A stretch of DNA of 64,000 bases, from positions 62,001-126,000 of the forward strand of contig CALSSW010000002.1 of NCBI GenBank assembly GCA_943789105.1, in the 5' to 3' direction. Each line of letters opens with the position of its first letter. Within the stretch, counting starts at the first letter, position 1. The stretch comes from an uncultured Ulvibacter sp. Lineage in GTDB: Bacteria; Bacteroidota; Bacteroidia; Flavobacteriales; Flavobacteriaceae. The position numbers were made by a program, and so were the translations under genes. The notes under the pieces were generated by a model. The model made no database searches. It worked only from the letters and a program-made list of their open reading frames with translations, and had not been told where the DNA came from. This document shows positions 1 to 8,693 of the stretch, one piece after another.

Positions 1-1179
1 GAGATTTATAGGTTTACTAAATTTAGTAATATTTTAAACCTGGCTATTAAACAAACCTTAGTTTTTTTACTGTTGGCTTTTGCGTTTTTTGGTTTCTACT
101 CAGAGTTGCAAAAGCCTGCTATTGCTATTTTAAAATATGTAGTGATGGTGATGGGAGTGGTGTTTTTAATCAAGGTTTCTATTTATTATTTGCTCAAAAA
201 ATACAGGCGTTTGCTTGGCGGGAATCTCAGAAGAGTAGTAATTCTTGGAGCCAATGATAAAACAAAAGAGCTAGAAAACTTCTTTACTCAAAATACTGAA
301 TACGGATACGCTCTTGTAAAAAGATATGACGTACAGCAAGATAAAGAGCAATTCCTTGAAGGAATTTTCAAAGAAATATCTAACAGTAATGTGGATGAGA
401 TTTACGCCTCTGTTAATGCTCTTAGTGATAGTTGTATGGCAAAAGTTATAGATTTTGCAGACAACAATTTAAAAGTTTTAAAATTTCTGCCAGACAACAA
501 AGAGATTTTTGGCAAGAAACTTGACTTTTCATATTATGGATACCTACCCATATTATCGCTAAGAAAAATACCCACAGATGAACCTTTTAACAAATTCATA
601 AAACGAGCTTTTGACATCTTTTTGTCTTTGCTTGTTATTATTTTTATTGTTTCCTGGTTAACTCCCTTACTTGGTATTTTGATTAAACTAGAATCTAAAG
701 GGCCTGTTTTTTTCAAGCAAAAAAGAAACGGTTTAGTCTATAAAGAGTTTTACTGTTATAAATTTAGGTCTATGACGCCAAGTTTAACCGCAGATTTACA
801 TCAAGCAACCAAAGGAGATACTAGGGTCACAAAAGTGGGCCGTATTATTCGTAAAACCAGCATGGACGAATTACCTCAATTTATAAACGTACTCAAGGGA
901 GATATGTCTGTGGTGGGCCCAAGACCTCATATGGTAAGCCATACCCACATGTATGCAGAAAAAATAGACAAATTCATGGTGCGCCACTTTGTAAAGCCTG
1001 GCATTACAGGTTTGGCCCAAGTAAGTGGGTATAGAGGAGAGGTTGAGACAGACACAGATATTATTAACAGAGTAAAGTGTGATATCTTTTATCTAGAAAA
1101 CTGGTCTATTGTGTTGGATCTTAAAATTGTCTTTAAGACCGTTTATAACGCCATTAAGGGAGAAGAAAAGGCCTACTAA
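1..1179 (+). CDS. Exopolysaccharide polyprenyl sugar-phosphate transferase, 5' end cut by window
   Basis: Membrane glycosylphosphotransferase of the WcaJ/bacterial sugar transferase family, which loads the first sugar phosphate onto undecaprenyl phosphate for exopolysaccharide or O-antigen synthesis. The frame is open from base 1, so the ORF-track start (a TTG at 73) is internal and the true start lies outside the window. What remains has N-terminal membrane segments, a nucleotide-binding-like middle part beginning near RRVVILGAND, a further membrane helix (FDIFLSLLVIIFIV) and the catalytic domain with FFKQKRNG, YKFRSM, DELPQFINVLKGDMS, VGPRP and KPGITGLAQVSGYRGE. The C-terminus is complete. 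The sugar specificity cannot be read from the sequence. Confidence 0.93.
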   Translation, partial: EIYRFTKFSNILNLAIKQTLVFLLLAFAFFGFYSELQKPAIAILKYVVMVMGVVFLIKVSIYYLLKKYRRLLGGNLRRVVILGANDKTKELENFFTQNTEYGYALVKRYDVQQDKEQFLEGIFKEISNSNVDEIYASVNALSDSCMAKVIDFADNNLKVLKFLPDNKEIFGKKLDFSYYGYLPILSLRKIPTDEPFNKFIKRAFDIFLSLLVIIFIVSWLTPLLGILIKLESKGPVFFKQKRNGLVYKEFYCYKFRSMTPSLTADLHQATKGDTRVTKVGRIIRKTSMDELPQFINVLKGDMSVVGPRPHMVSHTHMYAEKIDKFMVRHFVKPGITGLAQVSGYRGEVETDTDIINRVKCDIFYLENWSIVLDLKIVFKTVYNAIKGEEKAY

Positions 1180-1228
1180 AGCTATTTTGAATAGCACCGC
1201 TTTATTTTAAAACACCTAGTAACATCTG

Positions 1229-1258
1229 TTTGCAAACGGCTAATAATTACTATCTTTA
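1229..1258 (+). promoter_or_regulatory. Bacteroidetes-type promoter for the zinc-ribbon gene
   Basis: TTTG (-33 element) followed after 18 bases by TATCTTTA, close to the Bacteroidetes -7 consensus TAnnTTTG. The box ends only four bases before the ATG at 1263, so the transcript may be leaderless or nearly so. Confidence 0.5.
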
Positions 1259-1262
1259 ACTG

Positions 1263-1619
1263 ATGGAAAAGACTTGTCCAGAGTGTGGGGGTAAAATTAT
1301 GGGGCGCGCAGATAAAAAATTCTGTAGTGATGGCTGCCGTAACTCTCACAACAACAGCTTAAATAAAGACAGCAGTAACCTGGTTAGAAATATAAACAAC
1401 CGGTTGCGCAAAAATTACCGCACCTTAAAAATGCTCAATACCAAAGACAAGACCAAGGTAAAAAGAGAAAAGCTGATAAAGCATCAATTTAACTTTAAGT
1501 ACTTTACATCAGAGTATGTTACAAAAACAGGATCTGTCTATCGTTATGTGTATGATCAAGGGTATTTGGAGTTAGAAAATGACTGGATTTTACTTGTCAA
1601 GGTTGATATTACAATCTAA
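1263..1619 (+). CDS. Small zinc-ribbon protein of unknown function
   Basis: 118-residue cytoplasmic protein. The N-terminus carries two cysteine pairs (CPEC at residues 5-8, then C..GC about residues 21-25), spaced as in a zinc ribbon. A basic segment rich in N, R and K follows (VRNINNRLRKNYRTL), then a less charged C-terminal half with YVYDQGYLEL. I recall this type of protein as widespread in Flavobacteriia without an assigned function. Zinc binding is inferred from the cysteines; nucleic-acid binding would be a guess from the basic charge. It appears to be a single-gene unit with its own promoter-like sequence directly upstream. Confidence 0.8.
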   Translation: MEKTCPECGGKIMGRADKKFCSDGCRNSHNNSLNKDSSNLVRNINNRLRKNYRTLKMLNTKDKTKVKREKLIKHQFNFKYFTSEYVTKTGSVYRYVYDQGYLELENDWILLVKVDITI

Positions 1620-1666
1620 ACAACGTTCTTGGTTGTCTTTTACTTTAATTTTAAAGATATTACATC

Positions 1667-4009
1667 ATGAAATACATTAGTGACTTAACTTCGTTTGTTG
1701 TTGTGTTATTGTTGGTTTGGCTAAGCTTTGATAGCTTGTTACCCTCTAAGGCAACGTTAGCCACTGCTCCAGATACAGAGTTCTCTGCACAGCGCGCACT
1801 AGTTCCTCTTGTGGAAATTGCAAATGCGCCACACTACCACGGCACCGATGAGCATACCCGTGTACGGGGTTTTATTGTCTCTGAGCTTGAAAAACTTGGG
1901 CTACAAACACAGCTTCAAGAGGCGTTTGTTTTAAGCAATAACAATAAGAGACTTGTAAGGCCAAATAACATTGTTGCCAGGTTAAAAGGAACAGGTACAG
2001 GAAAGTCTCTGGTGCTTTTATCTCATTATGATAGCGCTCTGGTACCCTCTTTTGGAGCAAGTGATGCGGGAAGCGGTGTGGCAACTATTTTAGAGGGTTT
2101 GCGCGCCTATAATGCCAGTGGTAAAAAACCGATCAATGATATTATTGTAGTTTTTACAGATGCAGAAGAGATAGGTTTGGTTGGGGCCTCCCTTTTTGTA
2201 GACAAACATCCTTGGGCAAAAAACGTTGGTCTTGTGCTTAACTTCGAAGCGCGTGGTAGTGGTGGGCCTAGCAATATGATTGTAGAAACCAATGGCGGAA
2301 ACACCAATCTTATTAAAGCCTTTGCAGCAGCAGATGTTTGCTATCCTGTAGCATCCTCTTTGATGTACAGCGTATATAAAATGCTTCCAAACGATACAGA
2401 CTCCACCGTTTTTAGAGAAGACGGTGACATAGAGAGTATGTTTTTTGCCTTTATCGATGACCACTATGACTACCACACTGCCAATGATACGGTAGAAAAT
2501 TTAGATATAGAAACTTTGCAACACCAAGGAAGTTATTTGCTTCCATTGCTACACTATTTTGCAGTTTCAGACCTAAGCACCCTAAAGGCATCGGATGATT
2601 CGGTATATGTAAACATGCCCTTGGTAACATTTATGTACTATCCATTTTCATGGGTTTTGCCAATGCTTTGTCTTGCCTTTATTTTATTTTTTGTAGTCTT
2701 AGGATATGGCTTGTCAAAACACAAGCTAAATCTAGGTGGTCTATTAAAGGGTTTTTCTCCACTACTACTATCTCTTTTAATTTGTGGAGTCCTTGGTTTT
2801 TTTGGTTGGAAATTACTCACCAACATATACCCGCAATACCAAGAAGTACAGCATGGGTTTAAATATAATGGGCATGCCTATATCGGGTTTTTTGTAACCC
2901 TTTGTTTAGCTATTTTATTTAAGATGTACCGCTATTTTGGAAAACGCAACAGTGTTGTAAATCTAGTAGCGGCACCCCTTTTTTTATGGCTAGTTGTTAA
3001 TGTGCTTGTAGGGATATTTTTAAAGGGAGCTGCGTTTTTTATAATTCCTGTGTTTTTTGGACTCCTTAGTTGGTTTTTACTTTTAAAATTTAAAACTCCT
3101 AGCCTAATTGGCATGGCACTACTAGCTGCTCCTGGGGTGTTTTTATTTGCGCCTTTAATCCAGTTTTTCCCTGTCGGGTTGGGCTCAGACCATATTGTTA
3201 TTAGTTGTGTGTTTACTGTATTATTGTTTGGATTATTACTCCCTATTTTTGGGTTTTATAGACTTAAAAAACTGTTGTCTTACCTGTTTTTAGGATTGGC
3301 ATTGGTGTTTTTTATAGTCGCCCATACCCAGAGTTCTTTTTCTGAAATACGCCAAAAGCCAAATAGTTTATCTTACTATAATAATCTAGATACCAAAAAG
3401 GCCTATTGGGTAAGCTATGATAAGATGTTAGACCCCTGGACAAAGCATTATTTGGGGGGAGATCCAAAACCCGCATCAGCGTATATTGAGAGTGCGGCAG
3501 GAAGCAAATACAACACAAGTTATAGCTTTGCTGCAAAGGCGCCGGTTGTGGCCATTCCAGAATTTAAACTAACAATTAACCACGATAGTATCCATGAAGG
3601 CATGCGAAGGGTTGGTTTTACCATATCCCCAAAAAGAGATGCCCATCAAATACGCCTATACACAGACAAGGAAGTTATTTTTTCGTCCCTGCAATTTAAT
3701 GGGGTGAGCGTTCCTATGAGTGATACTTTAAAACAAGGCACTTTAAACAGAGCAACCGATGAACTATTAAGATACTACATTGCAGACTCAGATTCTCTGA
3801 AAGTGTCTTATAGCTTGCCAGAGAATGAGCCTTCACCGACTTTTAAGGTGCTTGAATACGGTTTTGATTTAATGAGCAATCCCCTGCTTAGTGTAAAAGC
3901 AAGAGCAAAAAACATGATGCCTAAACCCTTTATAAATACAGATGCTGTAATCAATAAAAAATCATTTAGTATTCAAAAAGAGAAATACATACAAGACTCC
4001 TTACAATAA
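1667..4009 (+). CDS. Membrane-anchored M28 family metallopeptidase
   Basis: 780-residue zinc aminopeptidase-like protein. An N-terminal hydrophobic segment (about residues 8-25) is followed by the M28 peptidase domain. Visible metal and catalytic residues are SHYD at 119-122 (His-x-Asp), D133 in GASDAGSG, the glutamate pair E167/E168 in DAEEIGLVGA, and a C-terminal DDHYDYHT histidine motif. Residues about 325-570 form many hydrophobic helices, and a soluble C-terminal domain follows. This layout resembles ER metallopeptidase/Fxna-type M28 proteins more than short secreted aminopeptidases. It probably trims peptides at the cytoplasmic membrane, with the peptidase domain outside. The substrate is unknown. 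It is followed 15 bases later by an SDR gene on the same strand. Confidence 0.9.
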   Translation: MKYISDLTSFVVVLLLVWLSFDSLLPSKATLATAPDTEFSAQRALVPLVEIANAPHYHGTDEHTRVRGFIVSELEKLGLQTQLQEAFVLSNNNKRLVRPNNIVARLKGTGTGKSLVLLSHYDSALVPSFGASDAGSGVATILEGLRAYNASGKKPINDIIVVFTDAEEIGLVGASLFVDKHPWAKNVGLVLNFEARGSGGPSNMIVETNGGNTNLIKAFAAADVCYPVASSLMYSVYKMLPNDTDSTVFREDGDIESMFFAFIDDHYDYHTANDTVENLDIETLQHQGSYLLPLLHYFAVSDLSTLKASDDSVYVNMPLVTFMYYPFSWVLPMLCLAFILFFVVLGYGLSKHKLNLGGLLKGFSPLLLSLLICGVLGFFGWKLLTNIYPQYQEVQHGFKYNGHAYIGFFVTLCLAILFKMYRYFGKRNSVVNLVAAPLFLWLVVNVLVGIFLKGAAFFIIPVFFGLLSWFLLLKFKTPSLIGMALLAAPGVFLFAPLIQFFPVGLGSDHIVISCVFTVLLFGLLLPIFGFYRLKKLLSYLFLGLALVFFIVAHTQSSFSEIRQKPNSLSYYNNLDTKKAYWVSYDKMLDPWTKHYLGGDPKPASAYIESAAGSKYNTSYSFAAKAPVVAIPEFKLTINHDSIHEGMRRVGFTISPKRDAHQIRLYTDKEVIFSSLQFNGVSVPMSDTLKQGTLNRATDELLRYYIADSDSLKVSYSLPENEPSPTFKVLEYGFDLMSNPLLSVKARAKNMMPKPFINTDAVINKKSFSIQKEKYIQDSLQ

Positions 4010-4024
4010 TTTTAAAATTTCAGC

Positions 4025-4831
4025 TTGAAAAAAACAATTGCAATTGCAGGGTTAGGTTGGTTAGGGAAACCCCTAGCCCAACACCTTTTATTTTCAGGAT
4101 ACACCGTAAAAGGTTCTGTGACCTCTCAAAGAAAAGCCACGGTCCTAAAGGAAAGTGGCATTGACACCTATGTAATTAATAGCACAGAAGACGGCCTGTA
4201 CGGCGCCGCTCAAGGCTTTCTAAAACAGGTAGACACCTTGGTTATAATGATTCCACCTGGTCTTAGAAAAAATACTGGGGCAGATTATGTCTTAAAAATG
4301 TCTCATTTTTTGTCTGAAATTTTAAAATCTAAGGTGGACAACATTATTTTTATAAGCAGTACTTCTGTTTATAATGATGCCCAAGGAACAGTAACAGAAA
4401 AACAAGTGCCCTTGCCAAAAACCCAGGCGGCAAAGCAATTATTTCAAGTAGAGCAGTTGTTTTTTAACGCCCCTGGAATTAAAACAACTATTGTGCGATT
4501 TGGAGGGCTCATAGGGGGCGCTAGACAGCCTGTAAAATACCTTGCGGGCAGAACAGATTTAGATGGCGGTACTGCGCCGGTAAATCTTATTCACAAAAAA
4601 GATTGTATTGGCATTATCGCTAGTATTATAAAGCAGGATGCATACGGGCATATTTTTAATGCTGCGCACCCAAATCACCCAAAGAAAAAAGAGTATTATA
4701 CTCAAAAAGCAAAGGAATTGGATCTCATTGCTCCAAGGTATTCAAAATCAAAAGATGACATGCCAAGCAAACAGGTTGATTCTATACATCTAGAGGCTAT
4801 TATTGGGTATCGCTTTAAAGAGTCGCTTTAA
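4025..4831 (+). CDS. NAD(P)-binding SDR/epimerase-like protein (YeeZ type)
   Basis: 268 residues starting at a TTG codon; the ORF begins directly with the Rossmann signature GLGWLGKPLA, so an upstream start is unlikely. The extended-SDR pattern continues with VIMIPPG, IIFISSTSVYND, IVRFGGLIGG and HIFNAAHPNHP. The usual YxxxK catalytic pair of epimerases is not obvious, as in the YeeZ/ActC-like branch of the family. A nucleotide-dependent oxidoreductase or epimerase role is likely, but the substrate is unknown. It lies 15 bases downstream of the M28 peptidase and may be cotranscribed with it. Its 3' end almost touches the convergent lipoprotein gene. Confidence 0.85.
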   Translation: MKKTIAIAGLGWLGKPLAQHLLFSGYTVKGSVTSQRKATVLKESGIDTYVINSTEDGLYGAAQGFLKQVDTLVIMIPPGLRKNTGADYVLKMSHFLSEILKSKVDNIIFISSTSVYNDAQGTVTEKQVPLPKTQAAKQLFQVEQLFFNAPGIKTTIVRFGGLIGGARQPVKYLAGRTDLDGGTAPVNLIHKKDCIGIIASIIKQDAYGHIFNAAHPNHPKKKEYYTQKAKELDLIAPRYSKSKDDMPSKQVDSIHLEAIIGYRFKESL

Positions 4832-4833
4832 GA

Positions 4834-5421
4834 TTACTTGTTATCTGAGGAGGATTTATAATCCGAATACAATCGCTTTTTGAGTACCTGCTTTTCTTTA
4901 CGTTCGTTATTTTTTACGCTATTATCCTGAGTATCTTTTTCAAATTTTTCATTGATTTGGATTATCAAATTTGCAGTTGCCAAATTCATCTCAACTATAG
5001 CTTTCTGCATTGCCAAGGTGTCTAACCTGTCCTTATTAGCTAGTTGTTTTACGATAGCCGCTCTTGTCTTGGTAATGATAACCCTAGCGTAAATGGGCTG
5101 GGTATATAAAGTGTCTGGAATGTTTTTTGTTAAGGAGTCCAACCTTGAAACAAGAAGGTTACTGCGTTGTTGAATTGTTTTTAAACTTGCTTGATTAATA
5201 GCTAAAACCTCTGTAATAAGATCTTCAAAAACAGGCCATTTAGAAATATAATTTTCAGAACTCTCAGAAAAATCTGGCAACATAGTATCTGCTTGACCAA
5301 ATAATTTAGTGTCATCAACTTGATCTATCTGGAGGCTGGAGGCTACTGGTTGATTGTCTATGCAGCTCAATAGAACGAACAGCAGACAGATGCTAGAAAA
5401 AAAAAGAAATTTCAGTTTCAT
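4834..5421 (-). CDS. Hypothetical lipoprotein
   Basis: About 195 residues. I chose the ATG at 5421 (MKLKFLFFSS) over the upstream in-frame start because the signal peptide then has the normal shape: short basic start, hydrophobic core and lipobox LLSC. The mature part is polar and probably mostly helical, with many leucine, isoleucine, lysine and glutamine residues (AIVKQLANKDR, KQVLKKRLYSDYKSS). No domain is recognised. It is predicted to be membrane-anchored on the periplasmic or outer side. The gene is convergent with the upstream SDR gene, with two bases between the stops, and divergent from the threonine dehydrogenase-like gene. Confidence 0.75.
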   Translation of the reverse strand: MKLKFLFFSSICLLFVLLSCIDNQPVASSLQIDQVDDTKLFGQADTMLPDFSESSENYISKWPVFEDLITEVLAINQASLKTIQQRSNLLVSRLDSLTKNIPDTLYTQPIYARVIITKTRAAIVKQLANKDRLDTLAMQKAIVEMNLATANLIIQINEKFEKDTQDNSVKNNERKEKQVLKKRLYSDYKSSSDNK

Positions 5422-5532
5422 AAAAAATGTAATTACCACAAATATACCTTTTCTCTCACAAAGGGCTATTTTCGAGTGTATCTTATTGGCGGTAAATAGT
5501 GCTATATTTACATGAAATATTGACTCTTTAGT

Positions 5533-6471
5533 ATGGAAAAAAGAATTTTAATCATTGGCGCTTCTGGACAAATTGGTAATGAGCTTACTATGTACCTCAG
5601 GGATATATATTCAAATCAAAATGTAATTGCTAGTGATCTTCGAGAAGCTAGTAACCAAGTTATGGAAAGTGGGCCTTTTGAAATCCTTGACGCCATGGAT
5701 GCCCGTGCTATAGAAAAAATAGTAACAGACTATAACATTACAGATGTCTATTTAATGGCAGCGATGTTAAGTGCTACTGCAGAGAAATATCCAATCAAGG
5801 GCTGGGACTTAAACATGAGCTCACTGTTTAATGTATTAAATCTAGCCAAGGACAAGAAAATTAAAAAAGTTTTTTGGCCCTCGAGTATCGCTGTTTTTGG
5901 CCCTACAACACCCAAAACCAACACGCCACAACACACCATTATGGAGCCCGCAACAGTCTATGGAATTAGCAAGCAAACCGGAGAGCGTTGGTGTGAGTAT
6001 TACCACAAACGATATGGAGTGGATGTGCGCAGTATTCGCTATCCTGGACTAATTAGCTATAAAACTCCTCCAGGGGGAGGTACCACAGATTATGCCATTG
6101 AAATCTTCCACAAAGCCTTAAAAGATAAAAAATACACCTGTTTTTTAACGGCTCAAACCACATTGCCTATGATGTTTATGGATGATGCAATTAGTGCCAC
6201 TGTCAATATCATGCTAGCTCCATCACAAAAAATAAAAATAAGAAATGCCTACAATCTTGCAGCATTGAGCTTTAATCCGCAAGAGCTTGCCGCAAGCATT
6301 CAAAAACACATCCCAGATTTTAAAATTGAGTACCAACCAGATTTTAGACAAGCAATTGCAAATTCTTGGCCAGCAAGTATTGATGACGCTTTAGCAAGAA
6401 AAGATTGGGGATGGAAACATCATGTAGATCTTGATAAGATGACCAAAATCATGATTGATAATTTAAAATAA
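5533..6471 (+). CDS. GalE-like SDR, probable L-threonine 3-dehydrogenase
   Basis: 312-residue extended SDR. The NAD-binding motif is IIGASGQIGNEL, and the catalytic pair is in YGISKQTGERWCEYYHKRYG (YxxxK). PGLISYKTPPGGGTTDYA and the C-terminal DDALARKDWGW are features I associate with the GalE-like L-threonine dehydrogenase described from Flavobacterium. That enzyme oxidises L-threonine to 2-amino-3-ketobutyrate with NAD+, the first step of threonine breakdown to glycine and acetyl-CoA. It is unrelated to the zinc-dependent Tdh of Escherichia coli, so I give no symbol. The gene stands alone with a terminator-like hairpin after it. A different sugar-epimerase substrate cannot be fully excluded. 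Confidence 0.85.
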   Translation: MEKRILIIGASGQIGNELTMYLRDIYSNQNVIASDLREASNQVMESGPFEILDAMDARAIEKIVTDYNITDVYLMAAMLSATAEKYPIKGWDLNMSSLFNVLNLAKDKKIKKVFWPSSIAVFGPTTPKTNTPQHTIMEPATVYGISKQTGERWCEYYHKRYGVDVRSIRYPGLISYKTPPGGGTTDYAIEIFHKALKDKKYTCFLTAQTTLPMMFMDDAISATVNIMLAPSQKIKIRNAYNLAALSFNPQELAASIQKHIPDFKIEYQPDFRQAIANSWPASIDDALARKDWGWKHHVDLDKMTKIMIDNLK

Positions 6472-6514
6472 AACACTTTAATAAAGAGCGGTTTATTGCA
6501 TAAATTAATGCGCA

Positions 6515-6549
6515 TAAAAAAAGGCAAACGAGATGTTTACCTTTTTTTG
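6515..6549 (+). terminator. Terminator after the threonine dehydrogenase-like gene
   Basis: AAAAAAGGCAAAC, a five-base loop, then GTTTACCTTTTTTT: a 13-base stem with one mismatch that runs into a T tract on the plus strand. It is also roughly symmetric and could stop transcription from the opposite side. Confidence 0.6.
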
Positions 6550-6709
6550 CCCCAAATTTTACCATGAACTTAACCTACTTATGTTATGGTATAATCCAAA
6601 TGTATAATTATTTTCATACTAACAAAACAACTTCTACAGGTTTTGGATAAAGTGAAATTAAAACCCGACAAACGACTTGTAAATTATGTCATTGTCAACC
6701 AATTAGTGT

Positions 6710-8608
6710 TTAATATGCTCTTTCTGGATTTCCTTCAAAGAAATTAACGTAGGCTCTATTGACAACTCTATTACCTCCGCTAGTTGGATAATCTCCAGTA
6801 AAGTACCAATCTCCTAAATTTTTAGGACACGCCTTATGCAAATCATCTACAGACTGAAATATCAATTTTACTTTGGTAGAAACCCCCTCTTGAGTAATAA
6901 TTTGTGCAATCTTGTCAGATATTTGCTCATCTGTAAAAGGAGCGTATAGGTCTTTAACATGATTAATTACCTCGGTATCCGCAAGCTCAAGTTGCTTTTT
7001 ACACTTATGGTAAATCTCCTCAATAATTACATCTGTACCGTTGTCTTTATGCAACTCTATGGCTGCGTTAAAAGCAACAAGTTTTTCCAACCTAGCCATA
7101 TCAATTCCATAACAATCTGGATAGCGTATTTGAGGGGCAGAAGACACAACTACTATTTGTTTTGGTTGTAAACGATCTAACATGCGTAAGATGCTTTTCT
7201 TTAAGGTGGTGCCCCTTACAATACTATCATCTATAATCACCAAATTATCAGTAGCCTTAACAACACCATAGGTAACATCATACACATGTGCTACCAAATC
7301 ATCTCTACTGCTATCATCTGTAATAAACGTACGTAGCTTAACATCTTTTATGGCTATTTTCTCTGTGCGTATTTTACAAGCCTGTATTTCACGTAGGCGC
7401 TCTGGGGTAAGGGTATTTACCTCTTTTAAAATAGCAGCATTTTTTTGTTTGTTAAGCTCGTTTTGCGCAGCGTCTAGCATTCCGTAAAAAGAGGTCTCTG
7501 CAGTATTTGGTATGAAAGAGAAAACACTGTTTTCTGTGTCATGATTAATGGCAGATAAAACTTTAGGCATAATCAGTCTACCAAGCTCTTTACGTTCTTG
7601 ATAAATTTCGGCGTCACTCCCTCGAGAAAAATAAATACGCTCAAAAGAACAACTCTTTCGCCTTAGTGGGGTTAGTATCTCTGAAATACTCATGCCTCCA
7701 TCCTTTTTAAGAATTAGGGCATTTCCAGGGTCAATTTCTTTTACATCCTCAAAGCCAACATTAAAAACAGTTTGTATCACAGGGCGCTCACTGGCCACAA
7801 CAACAACCTCATCATCTTTATAATAGTATGCCGGGCGTATGCCTGCTGGATCACGTAATACAAAAGCGTCTCCGTGTCCTAAAAGTCCTGCCATGGCATA
7901 ACCACCGTCCCAGTTTTTTGCAGACTTTTTTAGCATCTTCTCTATATTAAGATTCTCAATAATATGAGCAGAGGCTTCCATCTTAGAGAGCCCTTTCTTT
8001 TTTGCTCTCTTATAAAGCTTTGCAACACCTTGGTCTAGGAAATGACCAATGTTTTCTAAAATGGTAATGGTGTCTGCTTTTTCTTTAGGGTGCATTCCTA
8101 GATCAATTAAATTCTGGAATAACTCTGTGGTGTTGGTCATATTAAAATTTCCAGCAATAATAAGATTGCGATGCATCCAGTTATTTTGTCTTAAAAAGGG
8201 ATGTACCGTCTCTACACTATTTCCGCCAAATGTTCCATAACGCACATGCCCTAACATAAGCTCCCCTATGTAAGGAATCTCTTTTTTCTGGGCAGCAACG
8301 TCGTCTTTAATCCCTGGATTTTTTTCAAACTCTGCATTGATACGGCTGTTTATTTGAGCAAAAATATCCTGTATGGGTTGGGGTTTGTTAGACCTAACTC
8401 TACTAATGTAACGCTCTCCTGGTGTTGGGTCTAATTTAATACTTGCAAATCCAGCACCGTCTTGACCACGGTTGTGCTGTTTTTCCATCATTAAATACAT
8501 TTTATTCACTCCGTAAAAAGCGGTGCCGTATTTCTTTTTATAAAATGCCAAAGGTTTTAAAAGTCTAACCATGGCAATACCGCATTCATGTTTTAAGGCG
8601 TCACTCAT
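6710..8608 (-). CDS. purF: Amidophosphoribosyltransferase family protein (PurF-like)
   Basis: 632 residues, longer than the roughly 500 of E. coli or Bacillus PurF. The N-terminal class II glutamine amidotransferase domain has its nucleophile candidate C9 in HECGIA and the motifs HNRGQDGAG and GHVRYGT. The C-terminal phosphoribosyltransferase domain carries VIIDDSIVRGTT, the PRPP-binding motif. PurF makes 5-phosphoribosylamine from PRPP and glutamine, the first step of purine synthesis. The extra length comes from insertions and a C-terminal tail, which I recall as usual in flavobacterial homologues. PurN lies about 1.8 kb away on the same strand, beyond a kinase and an RNase H gene. A terminator separates this gene from pfkB, so it likely has its own promoter. 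Confidence 0.85.
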   Translation of the reverse strand: MSDALKHECGIAMVRLLKPLAFYKKKYGTAFYGVNKMYLMMEKQHNRGQDGAGFASIKLDPTPGERYISRVRSNKPQPIQDIFAQINSRINAEFEKNPGIKDDVAAQKKEIPYIGELMLGHVRYGTFGGNSVETVHPFLRQNNWMHRNLIIAGNFNMTNTTELFQNLIDLGMHPKEKADTITILENIGHFLDQGVAKLYKRAKKKGLSKMEASAHIIENLNIEKMLKKSAKNWDGGYAMAGLLGHGDAFVLRDPAGIRPAYYYKDDEVVVVASERPVIQTVFNVGFEDVKEIDPGNALILKKDGGMSISEILTPLRRKSCSFERIYFSRGSDAEIYQERKELGRLIMPKVLSAINHDTENSVFSFIPNTAETSFYGMLDAAQNELNKQKNAAILKEVNTLTPERLREIQACKIRTEKIAIKDVKLRTFITDDSSRDDLVAHVYDVTYGVVKATDNLVIIDDSIVRGTTLKKSILRMLDRLQPKQIVVVSSAPQIRYPDCYGIDMARLEKLVAFNAAIELHKDNGTDVIIEEIYHKCKKQLELADTEVINHVKDLYAPFTDEQISDKIAQIITQEGVSTKVKLIFQSVDDLHKACPKNLGDWYFTGDYPTSGGNRVVNRAYVNFFEGNPERAY

Positions 8609-8663
8609 ATTGATTTCCCAGACATCTGGAAATGGTATTAATGATTAATAATTATATGTACAT

Positions 8664-8688
8664 AAAAAACGTCCCAAAAACTGGGACG
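8664..8688 (-). terminator. Terminator after the PfkB-family kinase gene
   Basis: On the minus strand CGTCCCA, a short T-rich loop, then TGGGACG followed by TTTTTT. The hairpin lies just past the kinase stop codon and before the PurF-like gene, separating the two same-strand genes. Confidence 0.75.
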
Positions 8689-8693
8689 CGGTG

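Noticed and set aside
73-1179. ORF-track start at base 73 as the real start of the sugar transferase
   Set aside because: The frame stays open back to base 1 and reads membrane-helix sequence; the 73 codon is an internal TTG.
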